Of a DNA stretch of 64,000 nucleotides, positions 23,467-36,364 are shown in pieces. The notes beneath the pieces were generated by a model that worked only from the letters and a program-made list of their open reading frames with translations, was not told where the DNA came from and searched no databases. Origin of the DNA: Cheiracanthium punctorium (Eukaryota; Arthropoda; Arachnida; Araneae; Cheiracanthiidae). The stretch is taken from positions 34,719 to 98,718 of the forward strand of contig JAWZYV010016009.1 of assembly GCA_038373885.1 (NCBI GenBank), in the 5' to 3' direction. The position numbers and the translations under genes are program-made. The number at the start of each line of letters is the position of its first letter. Positions within the stretch are counted from its first letter, which is position 1.

Positions 23467-26035
23467 ATAATTCCCTAGCAAAATTGTCTGTAGTGTGACT
23501 GTCCATTCAAATTTCTACAGGTAAACAATATTCAAACTCATCTACTGCAAGAATCCTTAGTCTTCTGTTTTCAAAAATTAATTGGCTAAATCATAATTTT
23601 CTTTTTCTGTATAAAATTAAAAATTTAGAAGGGTCCTCTTTTTTTCTGGAAGGACTAATTTCAACCGGCGCCGATTTAATCTGCTAAAATTGGGTAGCTT
23701 GAACAAGTACTTATTCACAAGTCTCATGAAGCTGTAGTAATTTTTTCAGCTTACAAGAAATGTATAGCTTGCAACCCTTGCTGCATTTTATTAATATTCC
23801 ACTAAACAAATTTCTTAAGTACTTAATTTTTTCTTTTTTTACTCAACAAATCATGCCTAATCTGTTGAACACTCAAAGCATATTTAAACTTTAAAATTAT
23901 ATCTTGGAAGTTTTGCACAACATTAACGTAATTCACCAAAATAATTGTATAGTACTGAACACGGCAAGTAAATGACATGTTTTCTTAATATTGATTACGA
24001 ATAAAATGGAATGTTTCTTTTTCTTGGGCTTAACATAAAGCATTTAAGCCTATTTAAGTTAATTAACAATATTGATGCACCAACACATATAACATGTTTA
24101 AAGTAAGAGGGTGAAAAATCTTAACCGCAAAATATATTTCAATTAAAAAAAAAGAATAGTTTTCAAACATCTTCAATATTTTGTCCAAATATGTTAAATA
24201 TGTAAAGAATGTTGGTACGCAGATAGATATATCAATAAGAAGTCAGCAATTTGTCACACTACTGCTCAAGGGCAAATAAAACCTAACATTGAAAAAATTT
24301 AAATATCTAAAATGGAGTCTTGCTGTATATATTAAGGGACATTAGTTGCTTTCTAAAAATTCCTTTAAGCTTTTTTTCATTTTAACAAGTCTAAAAAGTT
24401 TTAAACTTGATGTGATTGTAACCATTGAAGAAGTTGAATATGAAGTACAGAGAAAAAATATATTGGGTAATTTACATGCTAAGTGGAAGATGTATCGCAG
24501 GAAGTTTGCAACATGGAGAACCATTTGTAATGTCCTTTACAAAAACTGTATTCGGATATAGTTCGCATTAATTATAACAGCTCTTCTAAATTTTTAAGTG
24601 GAATAGTAGGATTGCCAGAGTGGCACTGCTTAGATTTATCATATAATAAACATTTATTAAATTAAAGAATGGATATTTCTAACTGCAAAAGCTAATTTCA
24701 ATAAGAAATGCAAAAAGCACATTTATTTACATTTTCACCATTTTAACTGATGAAATACTGGCAAAAATTCATTATAAATATCTGAAAGTGTAATTTTACA
24801 ATTTACAGTAAAATTTCACTTCCATTAAATGAAGTTTTAAATTTTAAGCGTATTCAATTCTATCCATTGAAATCAAACGTAAGGGTGCACGCAATGTTTG
24901 ATTACTGCTCGTAGTCTTATTTAAGTTTGCACATGGATGGACATGAGTGATCTGTTAATTAATATAAAAGCAAACATGCAATGAATGTACAAAGAAAAAA
25001 ATGTATATTGATGATTTCGTTAAAAAAAAAAATAGTCAAAATAGTAATCTAGGTTAAATGAACTGTTACAGTGCTGAATCAATAACAGCAAAACTGATAC
25101 GGATGTTGCTAGGTGATGTTTGTCAAATAGTTTATGAAAACATTCTGAGGTAATAACAAACACGCACATAACAACTAAATTACGTAACTATCATTTTTTT
25201 AAAACTGATACGGCTATCATTAAAGGGTGTACTTTGTCAGCGTGTGTTATTTGCATACGTTACTATTGATAAGTGGTCATTTAGGAGATTATTCTGCTTA
25301 AACATTGTGCATTGTCGCAATGTCAATACGTCTTCAATCCACTCAAAGTTTTAAGATCTGGAATCTCATCAAAAAGCCTCAGAGTATTGATCGTGAATAA
25401 TGTAAAATTAACAACTCATAATGGTGGTTGAGATACATATAAAACGTATGTCACTTCTTTAAAGAATTCGTAGTATTTTTTTAAGTAAAGAGATAATTTA
25501 TGTTTGTTTCTAATATATTCAAGTGCTACTGAAAATGTGTTCAGAATTTTGAGTAAGCTATCCGCATAATGAAGAATTATATATTTTGAAAATGTTTGAG
25601 TAACATTAAATAAAAATTTTATTAAACTGTTGACAAATGAGTGTATTTCGAGCACTTCAAGATTAAGTCAACTGTGAAACAGTATTTCAGCCTCGAGCCG
25701 AAACCATAAAAAGGGATTTTCAGTCTTATATCTTCAATCTTCCATTAAAAAGAAATCCCTAGCTTGGGAATAAAATAAAGAAAAAATGTTACCATATCAC
25801 CTTAAACATCTTATCTGTTCTATGAACGAACTTTAAAAAGATGAAGTGCGATTTAAAAAAGAAAATCGTGCAAGAAATATAAAACGGCTATTCAAAACCG
25901 TCCACCATCTACCATTGCAAAGTTTCCAACCTTTACGGATTATACTTAAGATTTTCGAAAACAGAGAAAGTTTCATAGATTCGAAGTAATAACCAGTTCA
26001 AATAGTAGACGCATACATTTTGTCATAGGTGTGAA
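23467..26035. other. Intergenic stretch, no gene seen
   Basis: A+T-rich. Two mutually overlapping short open frames on opposite strands at 24342-24561, and one at 25416-25655, show no family features. No repeat boundary was recognised. Confidence 0.4.
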
Positions 26036-26207
26036 CTTTAATCGAATATAACTCACAAAGTTTTGTTAGCGGTAGTTTTCTGCTTAGAATATAACAAAAT
26101 TTCTCAGTTAAACGATCCAAATGGTTATTATTTTGTGAAACAATATTTTAAAGAATTACTGTTTATAAAGTGTGGGATTTACACTCCCTAAAGGTTAGCA
26201 GCTATTC
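26036..26207. mobile_element. Decayed CAGAG-family miniature element
   Basis: Relic of the family with ends CAGAG(C/T)TGCCAACT. Retained landmarks are CGAATATAACTCAC near the left, CTGCTTAGAATATAAC in the interior, and AATTACTGTTTATAAAGTG with GGTTAGCAGCT on the right. Ends are approximate. Confidence 0.45.
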
Positions 26208-26303
26208 TTTGCTATATTCTAATTGGTAAAATTACTGTTTACATAAAGCTAGTAATTATGTTCCGTAAAGTTTAGTAACTGTAGTGCAGTGTTTAAAACT
26301 ATG

Positions 26304-26489
26304 CAGTGGCCAACTCCTACTGAATATCAATAACCACTTTTTGTAAATAGTAATTTTCAGGTTGGAGTACAGTAGTACAGTAAAATTACGGATTCGAGTC
26401 GGTCGTGTAAGTTCCTATGCTTCTGAAAAATATCTAAAAAATAAACTGTTTACAAAAGGTGGTTAATATCCCGTAGATGTTGGAGACTG
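26304..26489. mobile_element. CAGAG-family miniature element, diverged copy
   Basis: The left end CAGTGGCCAACTCC leads into AATAACCACTTTTTGTAAA. The right end mirrors it with TTTACAAAAGGTGGTTAATAT and GATGTTGGAGACTG. A near relative is at 36712-36878. No clear target duplication was seen. Confidence 0.6.
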
Positions 26490-28064
26490 AGGATGTAATG
26501 TGAAGATCATTTGTCGGAAAATAAAATCTTCCCTTTCTTTACTTTTTGGAGTATTATCAGTCCATGTTTTTGTTTAGGTTTTATTCCGATTATTAGTAAC
26601 AGTCTCAAACTGTTTATCCTACATATTTTGGAGGCAAAAAATTATTTTCTCTTATCGAAGTGTCTGAAATTGCTTCAGTACAAAAACAAGAAAGAAAATT
26701 TCTTTTCAAGTTCTATTAGTAGACGAATATTTTGAAAACAAGCTCTCGTTGAAAAGAAAAACCCAATGCCTTTCTTCTATTGGAGTATTTACTACTTTTT
26801 AACATCGAAAATGTCCAACCGTAAGGGAGTGACCATCCAACTCTAAAAAATCACCAATATAAATTTATGTTAGACACTTAAGTTTTCTTGAAAAAAAATA
26901 TGTACGCATTTGCTTAGTTCGTATTATCATAAATTTTCATAAATGTTTCACCATGAGAATCTTAGTTCAAAATATGTCCGTCAGTTGGTGAAAAACAAAA
27001 TTGTTTACTTACCTAATAATTACAGAGTATTGACCAGATAATATTATTGAAATGAGCATAAGTTAACCGCTTCTCTCTCTGGTAACTCTTTAATATTATA
27101 TCACTTCCAATCTAATATAAATGATGCAACATTTCTTTAAAGAAATGACATTAATATATTTCCTAAACTTTGAAATTTTTGTGTGAATTTACACCAAAGA
27201 ATAAAAATATTCCGTTTATTTACTCATAGTTCTTCAAAAAGAGTCGTAAAAAGTATAAATTAACTATTAAATATACACCTATTCTTTTAACAAAAATGCA
27301 TTTGTACAGTAGTCGTGGACAGAGAAAATACTCATGTTTTATACAGAATACCCATTATAAAAAAGACATTCCTATTTAGAAAATTAAAAAAGGAATGGAG
27401 CAAAAGCTATTATGAAAATGATATGGAATTTTTCGACACATTCGAATTCGCATTTTTGAAACATGAATAATGTAATTATGCTAACTTAATGCGTATTTGA
27501 AACTCTCAAAGTAAGCTCTACTTTTTGTGGCCAGATTTGAAAATTTGCAATTATAAAGCGATCAGACGCTGTTTTTCAGAAAATGCGCAGTTTATCATAG
27601 CTTTAACTATTTTGTAGTTCCTTTTTGAAATACTAGATTTGACATTTTCATTATTTTTTCAACAGTAAAATATGTGAAATATTTACCCCGTAAGAATCTT
27701 GTTTATATCATTTCACTCCAAAATAACTGTTCTAATTACAAAATTAGTTATACTATACATAATTGAGTTAAAACATATCGGTATTTGATTTTAAAGAAAA
27801 AAAATGCCCACAAAAATTATTTAAATGTTAATTCATAGCCTTGAAGAACATCATGCGTGGTGAGATTTAGTTTCATTTTCTGCGATTTAAAATGAACACA
27901 TAACTTTACACCTATTTTCAGTACTGATCTAAAACTGATCTTAAATTTCAGAATACTTACATTTTTATTTCTTCATTTCAATTTTAAAATTGTGGTGCCA
28001 CTAAAGCCTAATATGTAGTTACTCTAATTACTGGCTAAGGAACGTTTCCGGTTCGTTAAATTCC
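26490..28064. other. Intergenic stretch, no gene seen
   Basis: A+T-rich with one small open frame (26511-26735 plus) of low-complexity character. No RNA gene or mobile element recognised. Confidence 0.4.
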
Positions 28065-28226
28065 CATAGCTGCCAACTCTTCCGGTTTTTCCGGAAGATT
28101 TTCCACCACTAATTTTTACTTACGAATTTAAGCTTAAAATAAGTCCAAAATTTTATTGTAAAATAAAACTGTTTGAAGATAGTGGTGAAAAATATTCCGG
28201 AAAAACCGGAAGAGTTGGCAGCTATG
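28065..28226. mobile_element. CAGAG-family miniature element, 162 bp
   Basis: Long near-perfect inverted arms: CATAGCTGCCAACTCTTCCG at the left, its complement at the right. The arms continue inward to CCACCACTAATTTTTACTTA on the left and AGTGGTG on the right. A 6 bp direct repeat, AATTCC, flanks it at 28059-28064 and 28227-28232. It has the same length and the same interior as 43883-44044. No coding capacity. A 6 bp target duplication does not let me name the superfamily with confidence. Confidence 0.87.
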
Positions 28227-30247
28227 AATTCCAAAACAAATATTTTTCCGCCCTTATCCCCCACCTTCCCCCACCCAAAAATAAGAAAGAAAAAGTTAAG
28301 CTCTAAAAAACTTAATGTACAATTTGGATCGATCGGCTTGAATTTCTTCACAATTATGTAAAAGTATAGAAAAATATCTGCTCTACTTTTACAAATCTGA
28401 AACCCCTCAGATGTTTAGCGATTTTCAGAAGTTTTAACTCAAAACAATTGCTCTAACAAAGTAAAACGTTAACGCCGCATTTTAAGTCATAATCTAAACA
28501 GATTCGCAATTTTTGTTATTTTAATTCTTTTTAAGTAACTTCACGAAATTATCTAGATTTTTGTTCGCATGAAGCCTTAAATGACCCAAAAGAATTTCTT
28601 GTCAAATATTTTTTTTCTAGTGCTTATTGCAATTTCCTCCACAACGGGATTTATCCAGTAGTTCAGATTAGTTTGATTATTTTACTTTCAATTCACTATG
28701 GGTCTTACGTAAACTCTTATTTTAAATTATTTTTTCTTCAGAATACTAGCTTTGATGTTCAGCGTTCAATATAAAATCTGGAAATTGAAAAGGAGTTGTG
28801 CTCTAGAAAAGTACAATATCTAAAGCTGCTTTACAATATAAACATGAAACGACTATTTTGCCTTTAGTCAAGTTCCTTCATTTCAACAATTTTTAAATTG
28901 AATTGTGATCAAAATTTCTAAGAATTTTCTGTTTCTTAATAATTTTAAGTTTGGAAGAAACTGAGTACTGTAGGTGAATGACTTATGGGAGTAGTAGGTA
29001 AGTTTTCTTTAAGGAATGTTGCATAATTAGTTGGAAGGTAGACAATGTATTTTCGCTATAAGCAATTGCTTCTGTTTAAATTCGCCGTTATATATTTAGA
29101 GTACTGTTACACATGATCGTTTTGTGAAGCTCTTTTAATTTTATCCTACTCTTTAGATATGTGATTTTTAGGACAATTAATAAAACCTAGGTTTATTTTA
29201 ACCTCTCAAAAATCCACCACATTTTACTGAACAAAATTGAACTTTCAGTGTGAATTAAATTCGGGTATACTAGAATTTTTCAAATTAAAATCATTCAATA
29301 AGTGCATATTCCTTCTGCTAAATATACTAATTTGAAAAACTGGTTTACTTAAGAAAAGCACGGTATCCATAGGAAGCTTTCGATTTAAAAATAAAACAGT
29401 TGTTCCATTTTATCACGTTCCTCCACTTCAATTATTTTTAACCAGGACAATGATCATAACCTCTGCGGTATTTCTATTTCTTACTGAATCTTGCCACTAA
29501 AAAGTATGTACTTGAGGTGAATGACTTTGTACCTGTCTCCCGTTCATTACAGCAGTTAATTTAATAATTAGAGGACTAGAATTTTACGCACGCAGCGAAT
29601 ATAGCCTTTGCTTCTGTTTGACTTTCTAGGTGTTTTTTTTAATAGTTATTAAAGAGATCATCATAAAGCTGTAGTTCACGGTTAGATACTTGAAGATTCA
29701 AGGTTATCAGCGTTAAGAAATAAATAAAATGGCAAGTTAAACTTGGAGACTTTAAACAGTGTTTTATATTCTTAATTTAATCTCTAAAAATGTAACAAAA
29801 TGAATGAATTTGCTCAAGCTTGTTGGCTAAAATTTTAGTCGAAGATTATTTTTTCCGATTTTTCATATTTGTTCAGGACGAAGTTTTTAAGTGGAACTGC
29901 CTATTTTTTTATTTTAAGAAGATAATTTGTTCAAAGCGTAAATAATATTTTCTTATTGTTTATAAATATTTTTGTTTCAGTGTGTATATTGTCTTTAGTA
30001 AAGAAACATGTTCATGTATGAATAATGGTTTGATACGCTCACAAAATATTTTCATTGCTTGCTTAACTCATTGTGTATATATTATTATCAGCGATAGTTC
30101 CACTTATTATGTGTGTACATGATACTATCATCTGCCCTTTATCTTATTAAGCGTAAAGCAGAATAAAAATGTATTCCTTCTTTGGAGATTTTTCACATTT
30201 CCGTTCTACGTAAAAAGAAGGCGCGAAAATAATGCAACATGAAAAAT
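28227..30247. other. Intergenic stretch, no gene seen
   Basis: A+T-rich throughout. The overlapping frames at 28109-28361 on both strands partly lie in the preceding element and are not coding-like. Nothing else could be recognised. Confidence 0.4.
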
Positions 30248-30311
30248 AAAGTGCATTTTTGTAGTGTACCAAAAATATCGTTTCTAGCAGAAAACTACAA
30301 AAATGCGCTTT
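30248..30311. ncRNA. Candidate microRNA-like foldback
   Basis: AAAGTGCATTTTTGTAGT at 30248-30265 pairs with ACTACAAAAATGCGCTTT at 30294-30311, with 17 of 18 positions paired and a loop of 28 bases. Size and arm length suit an arthropod microRNA precursor, but A+T-rich DNA makes many such foldbacks and I do not recognise either arm. It could equally be a tiny inverted-repeat element. Confidence 0.25.
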
Positions 30312-30812
30312 TCCTTTCGGAATTCTTTTCTGTTCTCTCTTAGCAAAAGGCTTAATCCATTTGGTGGTAGAAAAGAAATATGGTTTAATTATATTTATTT
30401 AGTCGGGGTGGATGGCTTTCTTCTCAAAACGAATGTATTATACCTAAACAATATATATGTAATAAATTTACCTTAAAGGAGTTTACCTTGATTTAAAGAA
30501 AGGGAGAGGGTGTTTGAGATATCGAGGTCTTATTAGAATGATACTTTTGAAAACTATTACTCTTGTTCACGAATATTTTAAAATAAAAAAATCTCAATGA
30601 AACTTTCTGTTATACACTGTTTAACAATTGCTAAGGAACAAGTGATTTATGCAAAATTGCGATTCAGACAGCTCACCAATAACGGTAAGTTCAGAGGGCG
30701 TGGTAGATGATTCATAAGAAAATTCATGCTGTTTGATATTTGTTGGATATATGTTATAAAAGTTTTTTTCTCGTAAATTCTGCTTGGTTCCTGAAATAAT
30801 TAAAAGCAAAAT

Positions 30813-31800
30813 GTTAGCAAGACATCATTTGAGTGACTACATGTCGTGGACGTACAGTTGGACGACTGGAAGCTGATCAAAATGTCACTAAAGAGTGTCA
30901 TCGCGCGATTAAAGAAGGCCGCTGAAGGTGGAAATGCTTTGCGAAAGCCAGGGGCCACGGTAGAACCACCACGCCTTTAGAGGATCGCTACGTAGCCCCA
31001 GTGGCAAAAAGGAACAGAAATTGCACTCCTGTCAATATAGCTGCAAACCTTGCAATCGCTACCGGTACGCATGTTTCATCATTAACAATCTCATGGCGAT
31101 TAAATCAAGTTGGTTTGTATGCACGGAAGCTTGTTCATTGCATCCCATTTCAACCACGCCATCTTCGAGAGAGGTTATGCTGGTGTAAGGAACATGCCCG
31201 TTGGGATCACCAAAATTGGTCTAGAGTAATGTTCTCCGACGAATCTCGTTTCAGTGTGACAAGTGATTCTGGCCAACAACTACTGTGGAGAGAGCGTGGA
31301 ACACGTTATGCACAACAGATTGCTTGTGAACGTGATCGATACGGCCCAGGCGTGATGGTGTGGGCAGGCATCATGCACAATGGCAGAACACCGCTTCACA
31401 TCTTTGAGCGAAGAAGCGTTACATCGCAACGGTATTGCAGAGAGATTATTCTGGATCATTTTCGTCTTTTTAGGGGTGTTGTAGGTCCAGAATTTCTGTT
31501 TATGGACGATAATTCGCGGCCACACAGAAGCGTTTAGGTGTTGGAGACACTGGAAAGTGAAAATATTCTCCGTATGGTCTGCTTAGTCTTCCTACCTAAA
31601 TCTTATTGAACATGCCTGGGATGCTCTTGGCAGTCGTGCTGCATAAAGAACCATCCCTCCCTGAACAGCTCAAGAGCTCAAAACAGCCGTGAGAGAAGAG
31701 TGGGACAATATCCCCCAAGGACTCCTCGATAGTTTAGTGAAGAGGTTGGAGAAGAGATGAAAAATGTGCATTAGTGACCGTGGTCAACACATATGTTACT
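30813..31800 (+). pseudogene. Tc1-type transposase pseudogene
   Basis: Remnant of a Tc1 transposase (cut-and-paste DNA transposition, catalytic DDE triad). The longest open piece, 31001-31537, covers the end of the DNA-binding region and most of the catalytic domain. It contains FSDESRFSV with the first Asp and EFLFMDDNSRPHR with the second. After the stop at about 31535 the reading continues in another frame with LNLIEHAWDALGSR, where the catalytic Glu is GAA at 31608-31610, and ends near DRGQHICY. The N-terminal part (RHHLSDYMS, then GRTVGRLEADQNVTKECHRA) is in other frames. Several frameshifts and stops make it dead. It belongs to a different lineage from the element at 59279-60786. Confidence 0.9.
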
Positions 31801-32395
31801 AAGGTACTCATGTCTGCGTCATTCTGACCTGAAGATCAATTTTTTGGGGCTGATTGGAAATCATCCAAGGAACATCTTTTTTATTTTAAGTTTTGAATTC
31901 TTCGATGTTGCGATATCTGTATCATTTTGCACTAAGATAAAATCCACATCCCTTACTAAATATGGTCTCAGTTTCATTTCTTCAATAATTGTCTATTCTT
32001 AATTATTCCGAAAAACGTAATTGTTCCTCAGCAATTGTCAAGCAGTATAATTTCCTTCAATATACTTTCAGTTTACGCTTAGCATTCAATTATTGGAAAG
32101 TTTCTTACAGGGTCGACTTACATAAGAGCCCAGAATTGAAACTCCCACTTTTCTCTTTTTAAGATTATGACAGACCTGCCAATCTTTGTGGAATATAACA
32201 AACCACTTCTTAAAGACTCTATATTTTATAACTGTTTTTCCTAAATAACAGCAAAATCACAAGCCCTTTTGAAAAATGTTATACTGTAAACAGTAAATTA
32301 CTGGTTATAAAATTTGGTTCAGAATATTTCGTAATGTTTCGCGACTCACTAACGTACCAAATCCTCCTAAACTTAAAAAAGCAGATCTCTGAAAG
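31801..32395. other. Intergenic stretch, no gene seen
   Basis: Sequence after the transposase relic. I could not identify terminal inverted repeats for that element here. The frame at 31793-32002 shows no domain. Confidence 0.35.
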
Positions 32396-32690
32396 CTTTT
32401 AGGTCACCACTAGGTCAACATTAACGATATCGCAGTCTTATATTCACAAAGTGAAACTATTTAAAGTTTGAGGTGATTTTATTCCAGTTTAAATCATTTT
32501 AATAATTCAAAACAGAAAATTTAATTTTATGACAAATGGAAATTTTAACCATTACTAATTATTTAATATGATATAGATCATAAAGAATTATTTTGTGTCA
32601 GAAATGTATTTTAACTGTGACCTTCAGATATTTTCTAATATTTGTAGCATTTACCAGAAATATTAGGTAGTTTTACTTAGAGAAAATAAA
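32396..32690 (+). mobile_element. TTAA-target miniature element, decayed copy
   Basis: The interior aligns with copy A (1739-2186) in the same orientation: CACTAGGTC, then TTCACAAAGTGAAACTATTT, GACAAATGGAAATTTTAAC, ATATGATATAGATCATAAA and CATTTACCAGAAAT. The ends are not clear. AGTAATGACGTCACAAT at 33133-33149 may be a displaced part of the right end. Confidence 0.6.
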
Positions 32691-34916
32691 ACTGTAAGAC
32701 AGTAATTAAGAGTACACGTGGTGAGGACACCAAATATTCAGTTTATGCTTTCTACATATAACCGATGTTCAGTTCAGTTAATATAGTTAACGAAGAAAGT
32801 TTCCCAGTGTAACCTACTTTACGTTTAATGCTGAAAACTGGAGTGGAAATACTAAACTAGAATGTTAAAGTATCACATAGAAGCGAAGATTTTAGTTATT
32901 TCTTAATTCGTTAAAAAATTAAATGCATAACACAAAAATAAGTTAAAGTGGTGATAAATTTTGTTTTTAACGTATTAATAGTAAAATTAGTTGAGCAGAT
33001 AATAAATCAATTAAAAAAGGAAAATAAATATTTTTTAACTGAAATAATTTGTTCAATTTCCAGATAAAACCACAATAAAGCCTGTAAAAGTTTAGTTAAA
33101 AAAAAAAAAATTCCTTCAAATCATTGACCTACTAGTAATGACGTCACAATCACAGATATTTGACTTTCTGATATAAAAGATGTCGCTCTTACAAACGCCT
33201 TCGATTGAGGCTAAAACTGCTTTTTGCTTTATGTTAGTGAAAATCGAATTCTTTAAAAAGTTTTAGTTTTTATTGGTTTTATTTGAAATGCGCGGCAGAA
33301 CGACACAATTGAAGTTGCTGGTTCTGTTGTGAATAAACTCATGAAAAACTGTAAAAGAAAGAATCATCTTTTGGGTTTCCGAGAATTGGTGCACGCGATC
33401 GTACGTTAGCAACAGATTTGGTCCAAAATAATAAAAGATTGTCTGGTAGTGTGAAAATCAAAATCAAAGCATTATCTTAGATTTTCGAAACTAAGATCTG
33501 GTGAAATAATGCTGTGTTGTGGACAGCCTATACGTGAGGCATGTGCCTCCGAGGGTGGGTACTTTGGTTGAAAGACGTTTTAAGGTGCTCTAATACCTAT
33601 TCAAGGAACATCTGGAGAAAATCGAACATAACTCAAGACCGTTAGATTGACGACCCCGAACGGTTGGCCGAATACGGGAGATATGCAAATTATTTGTCTC
33701 CCACATTCTGTGTCTTATCCACTCGCGCATAGTGGGGCCTCTGGTGAAACAAAATTATTAAAGTTCGGAAAATCTTTGGCAATGACAAAGAAAGATAAAA
33801 GAGATGTTCTCTTATTGATCACCACATTGTTTTGAGAAAGACTGGTGGATATGGTAAAATTAAAGAAGAAATTAAAAAATAAATAAATAAATAAAACATG
33901 ACTGTATGATTGGACTTCACCAAAAAAAGGGGGGGGGTAGTTAAAATTAAACTTTCTATAAAGGGTCCAAAGCAGGCTCCTGCAGCTATAACAGGTAAAC
34001 GTATTGTAACCATATTTGGTATATATACTATGCATAAAATACTCTCAAGGAATTTTGGAAAAAAAATTAGTTAAGAAAATCTCCACTAGGTAACGTTTTA
34101 CATAAAAAAAACAGCAAATTTAGCAATGAAAATGAACAGTTCAACACGCAGAAACAATTTCAACATTTATTCAGTAGATTGAGCACTTATTGACAAATTT
34201 GGGTCTATTTTCTAGCTCATGTAACTATGCAAGAGCCACCTAGTAGACATTTTTTGAACTGAACATTTCAAAAAACTTCCTTGAACGAATCTCGTGTGCA
34301 GCACGTATGCCGAGTTTGCCAATCTGCTTAACCGCTCAACTGTAGAATGATATTTATAGAGGTATAGTTATAACCACCCTCTACAGTTAGTTTTTTGAAA
34401 ATTTGTATACAGGGTATCCCATAAACTCTGACCTAGGATTTTATTCCAGCAGTGTTGATCACAGTCACTCACAATAAATTGCGAAATTACGTCAAAAAAT
34501 TGTACAGAACTTTATGATATCGATTAAAATTTTTAAGATATTATATCTATACGAACAGAAAATTTAAATTTTCATACTGTCCCGTACGTTAATTAGGTGA
34601 GTTACACAATGTCTTCCTTTCATTATAAAGAGGCTCAGAAATATGTTTACACAAAGTCGGTAAAGGGTTATACAATACCAATTATAGCAAAACTAATTTG
34701 TAGTTCTGCAATCAACTTTTTCGTTTGTATTTTGTCTACAGTCCCTATGGGGAAGTTCTCGGTGGCAGAACTTGCAATGAACTACACAGTGCTTGCAATT
34801 AGAAACTGCAAAGCCTGCAATTAGAAATTGCAATGGGCCTATTTAAAAGTAGCCTATTATGCGTAGTGTTAGTAATCTGTACGAGGAACCGCAGATGAGG
34901 AAACACAAAATCCATA
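32691..34916. other. Intergenic stretch with possible repeat relics
   Basis: The part at 33290-33840 is less A+T-rich and holds broken reading frames without a recognised domain, possibly a retrocopy or transposon relic. A short TAAA repeat lies at about 33877-33896. CAGGGTATCCCATAAACTCTG at 34412-34432 looks like a terminal motif of an arthropod DNA element, but no partner end was found. Confidence 0.35.
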
Positions 34917-35056
34917 ACGGCCGTATTCACCAAGTACTTGACACCCGTGTTAACGCCTTCAGATGTTAAATAGACATCAAATAGACATCCATTTGACATC
35001 TGACTCACGTTTGGGTGGGTTAACACGGGTGTCAAGTACTTGGTGAATACGGACGT
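34917..35056. mobile_element. Palindromic TA-target miniature element
   Basis: A 140 bp element with arms 34917-34954 and 35019-35056. These are identical inverted copies except for one position near the outer end, and the inner parts (CCGTATTCACC ... GTGTTAAC) pair perfectly over 34 bp. TA flanks both ends (34915-34916 and 35057-35058), as in Tc1/mariner insertions. The interior, AGATGTTAAA ... TTTGACATCT, also folds back, so the whole element can form one hairpin. The arm identity suggests a young copy. Confidence 0.85.
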
Positions 35057-35443
35057 TAGTCTGACACCATTGTGATGAACACTACATTTTTTGAGTTAAA
35101 ACCTTATAAATCCTTTTTAATACAATATCTAAATGTCTTATCGTAGCGTTAATAAATACAAAATAGTTGTAACTGTGTCCCATTGTCACACGGCATGATG
35201 AAATTCCGTAAAAGTGCAACCGCAAAGAATAACAGTCCAAGGTAAAAGTCTTTCAAAATTACTTTATCTACAGAAACCAGCTTTTCACATCCAGGAGGTA
35301 AAAATGTTAGCCACTCATAAGCAATTGCCGACCTGACATGTTGTGACACTTAGGCGTTACACATGCAAAATATTTTTAACTAAACGGTCAAGCGCATTTC
35401 GTCAACACAGAAGTGCCAGATTTTGGCGAATGTGACATTCCAG
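35057..35443. other. Intergenic stretch, no gene seen
   Basis: No repeat or coding feature recognised. The minus frame at 35149-35349 has no domain. Confidence 0.35.
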
Positions 35444-35685
35444 CACAGTTGCCAACTGTTCCGAAGTATATAATTGCCCATTTTTTTAAACAATAATTTT
35501 TTGTTTGAATTATCGCAAAATTTCGAAGTAATACTTGTTTTTTTAAGCATTTGGCAAAAAAAAATAATAATTACTGTTTTCAAAATGGGGTTCCGGATCT
35601 CCCAAGATCTCCGGAATCCCATTTTGAAAACAGTAATTAATTTTTGGGGGGTTCAAAATATATTCCGGAGCAATTGGCAACTCTG
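35444..35685. mobile_element. CAGAG-family element with a nested foldback
   Basis: Outer ends CACAGTTGCCAACTG and CAATTGGCAACTCTG belong to the CAGAG family. Flanks CATTCCAG (35436-35443) and CATTCTAG (35686-35693) form an 8 bp repeat with one mismatch, longer than the 6 bp seen for relatives. Inside, about 35570-35637 is a near-perfect foldback: ATTACTGTTTTCAAAATGGG, then GGATCT, CCCA, AGATC and the mirrored arm. The structure looks like an inverted fusion of two element ends. The overlapping frames at 35380-35830 are by-products. Confidence 0.75.
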
Positions 35686-36162
35686 CATTCTAGGCATGAA
35701 CGTTGGCAGTATAGGGAAAGGAGGAGGGGAGGGCATTTGCCCTTTCCTGGATTTTTTATGCCGTTTTCTCCCCGTTTTTTGTTTTTGGTGTTGTCGTTCT
35801 TTCCAACATGGTAACCATCTGTTGAAGTAATCTTTACCCTTCCCTGGACGTAGAATGATTCTGCATATGGATGAGCTAGGCATGATTTTAAGTTCCTATG
35901 CTCATTTTTCTGATTGTTAGTCAAAAACCAATATATAGTTTTAATGAACAGCGATTCCTAAGGTTTTTAAGTGGAGACTAATATTAGCATTTGAAACTAT
36001 TTTTTTATTCATATAGTTAAAATTGAAAAAAAATTTAAGTGCTTCTAGACAGAATTTTTTTCTAGAAAACAAAATTGTGATAAAGATTTTATTCACTGTA
36101 ATCTACAAAACATACATTATATAAAACAATTCTATTGTCCTTGCTGCCAAATACCATCTGCG

Positions 36163-36364
36163 TTTTTTGAATAATATAAATACCAGCCATTACGAAATAT
36201 AATTAACCAGTTTTTGCTGACAGTATTTTTCGTCTTAGAATATAGGAACTTTCTGAGCTAATCGTGTGGGGTAATAATCGCTATGAAAAAAATATTTAAG
36301 AAATTTACTGTTTACAAAAAGTGGTTAGCTATAAATCCGTAATGCTTAGCAACTCTAAAGATTT
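36163..36364. mobile_element. CAGAG-family miniature element, decayed copy
   Basis: The left part CCAGCCATTACGAAATATAATTAACC and the interior CGTCTTAGAATATAGG match relatives. The right part has TTTACTGTTTACAAAAAGTGG, GTTAGCTATAAATCCG and TTAGCAACTCT. The ends are eroded and no target duplication could be read. Confidence 0.6.
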
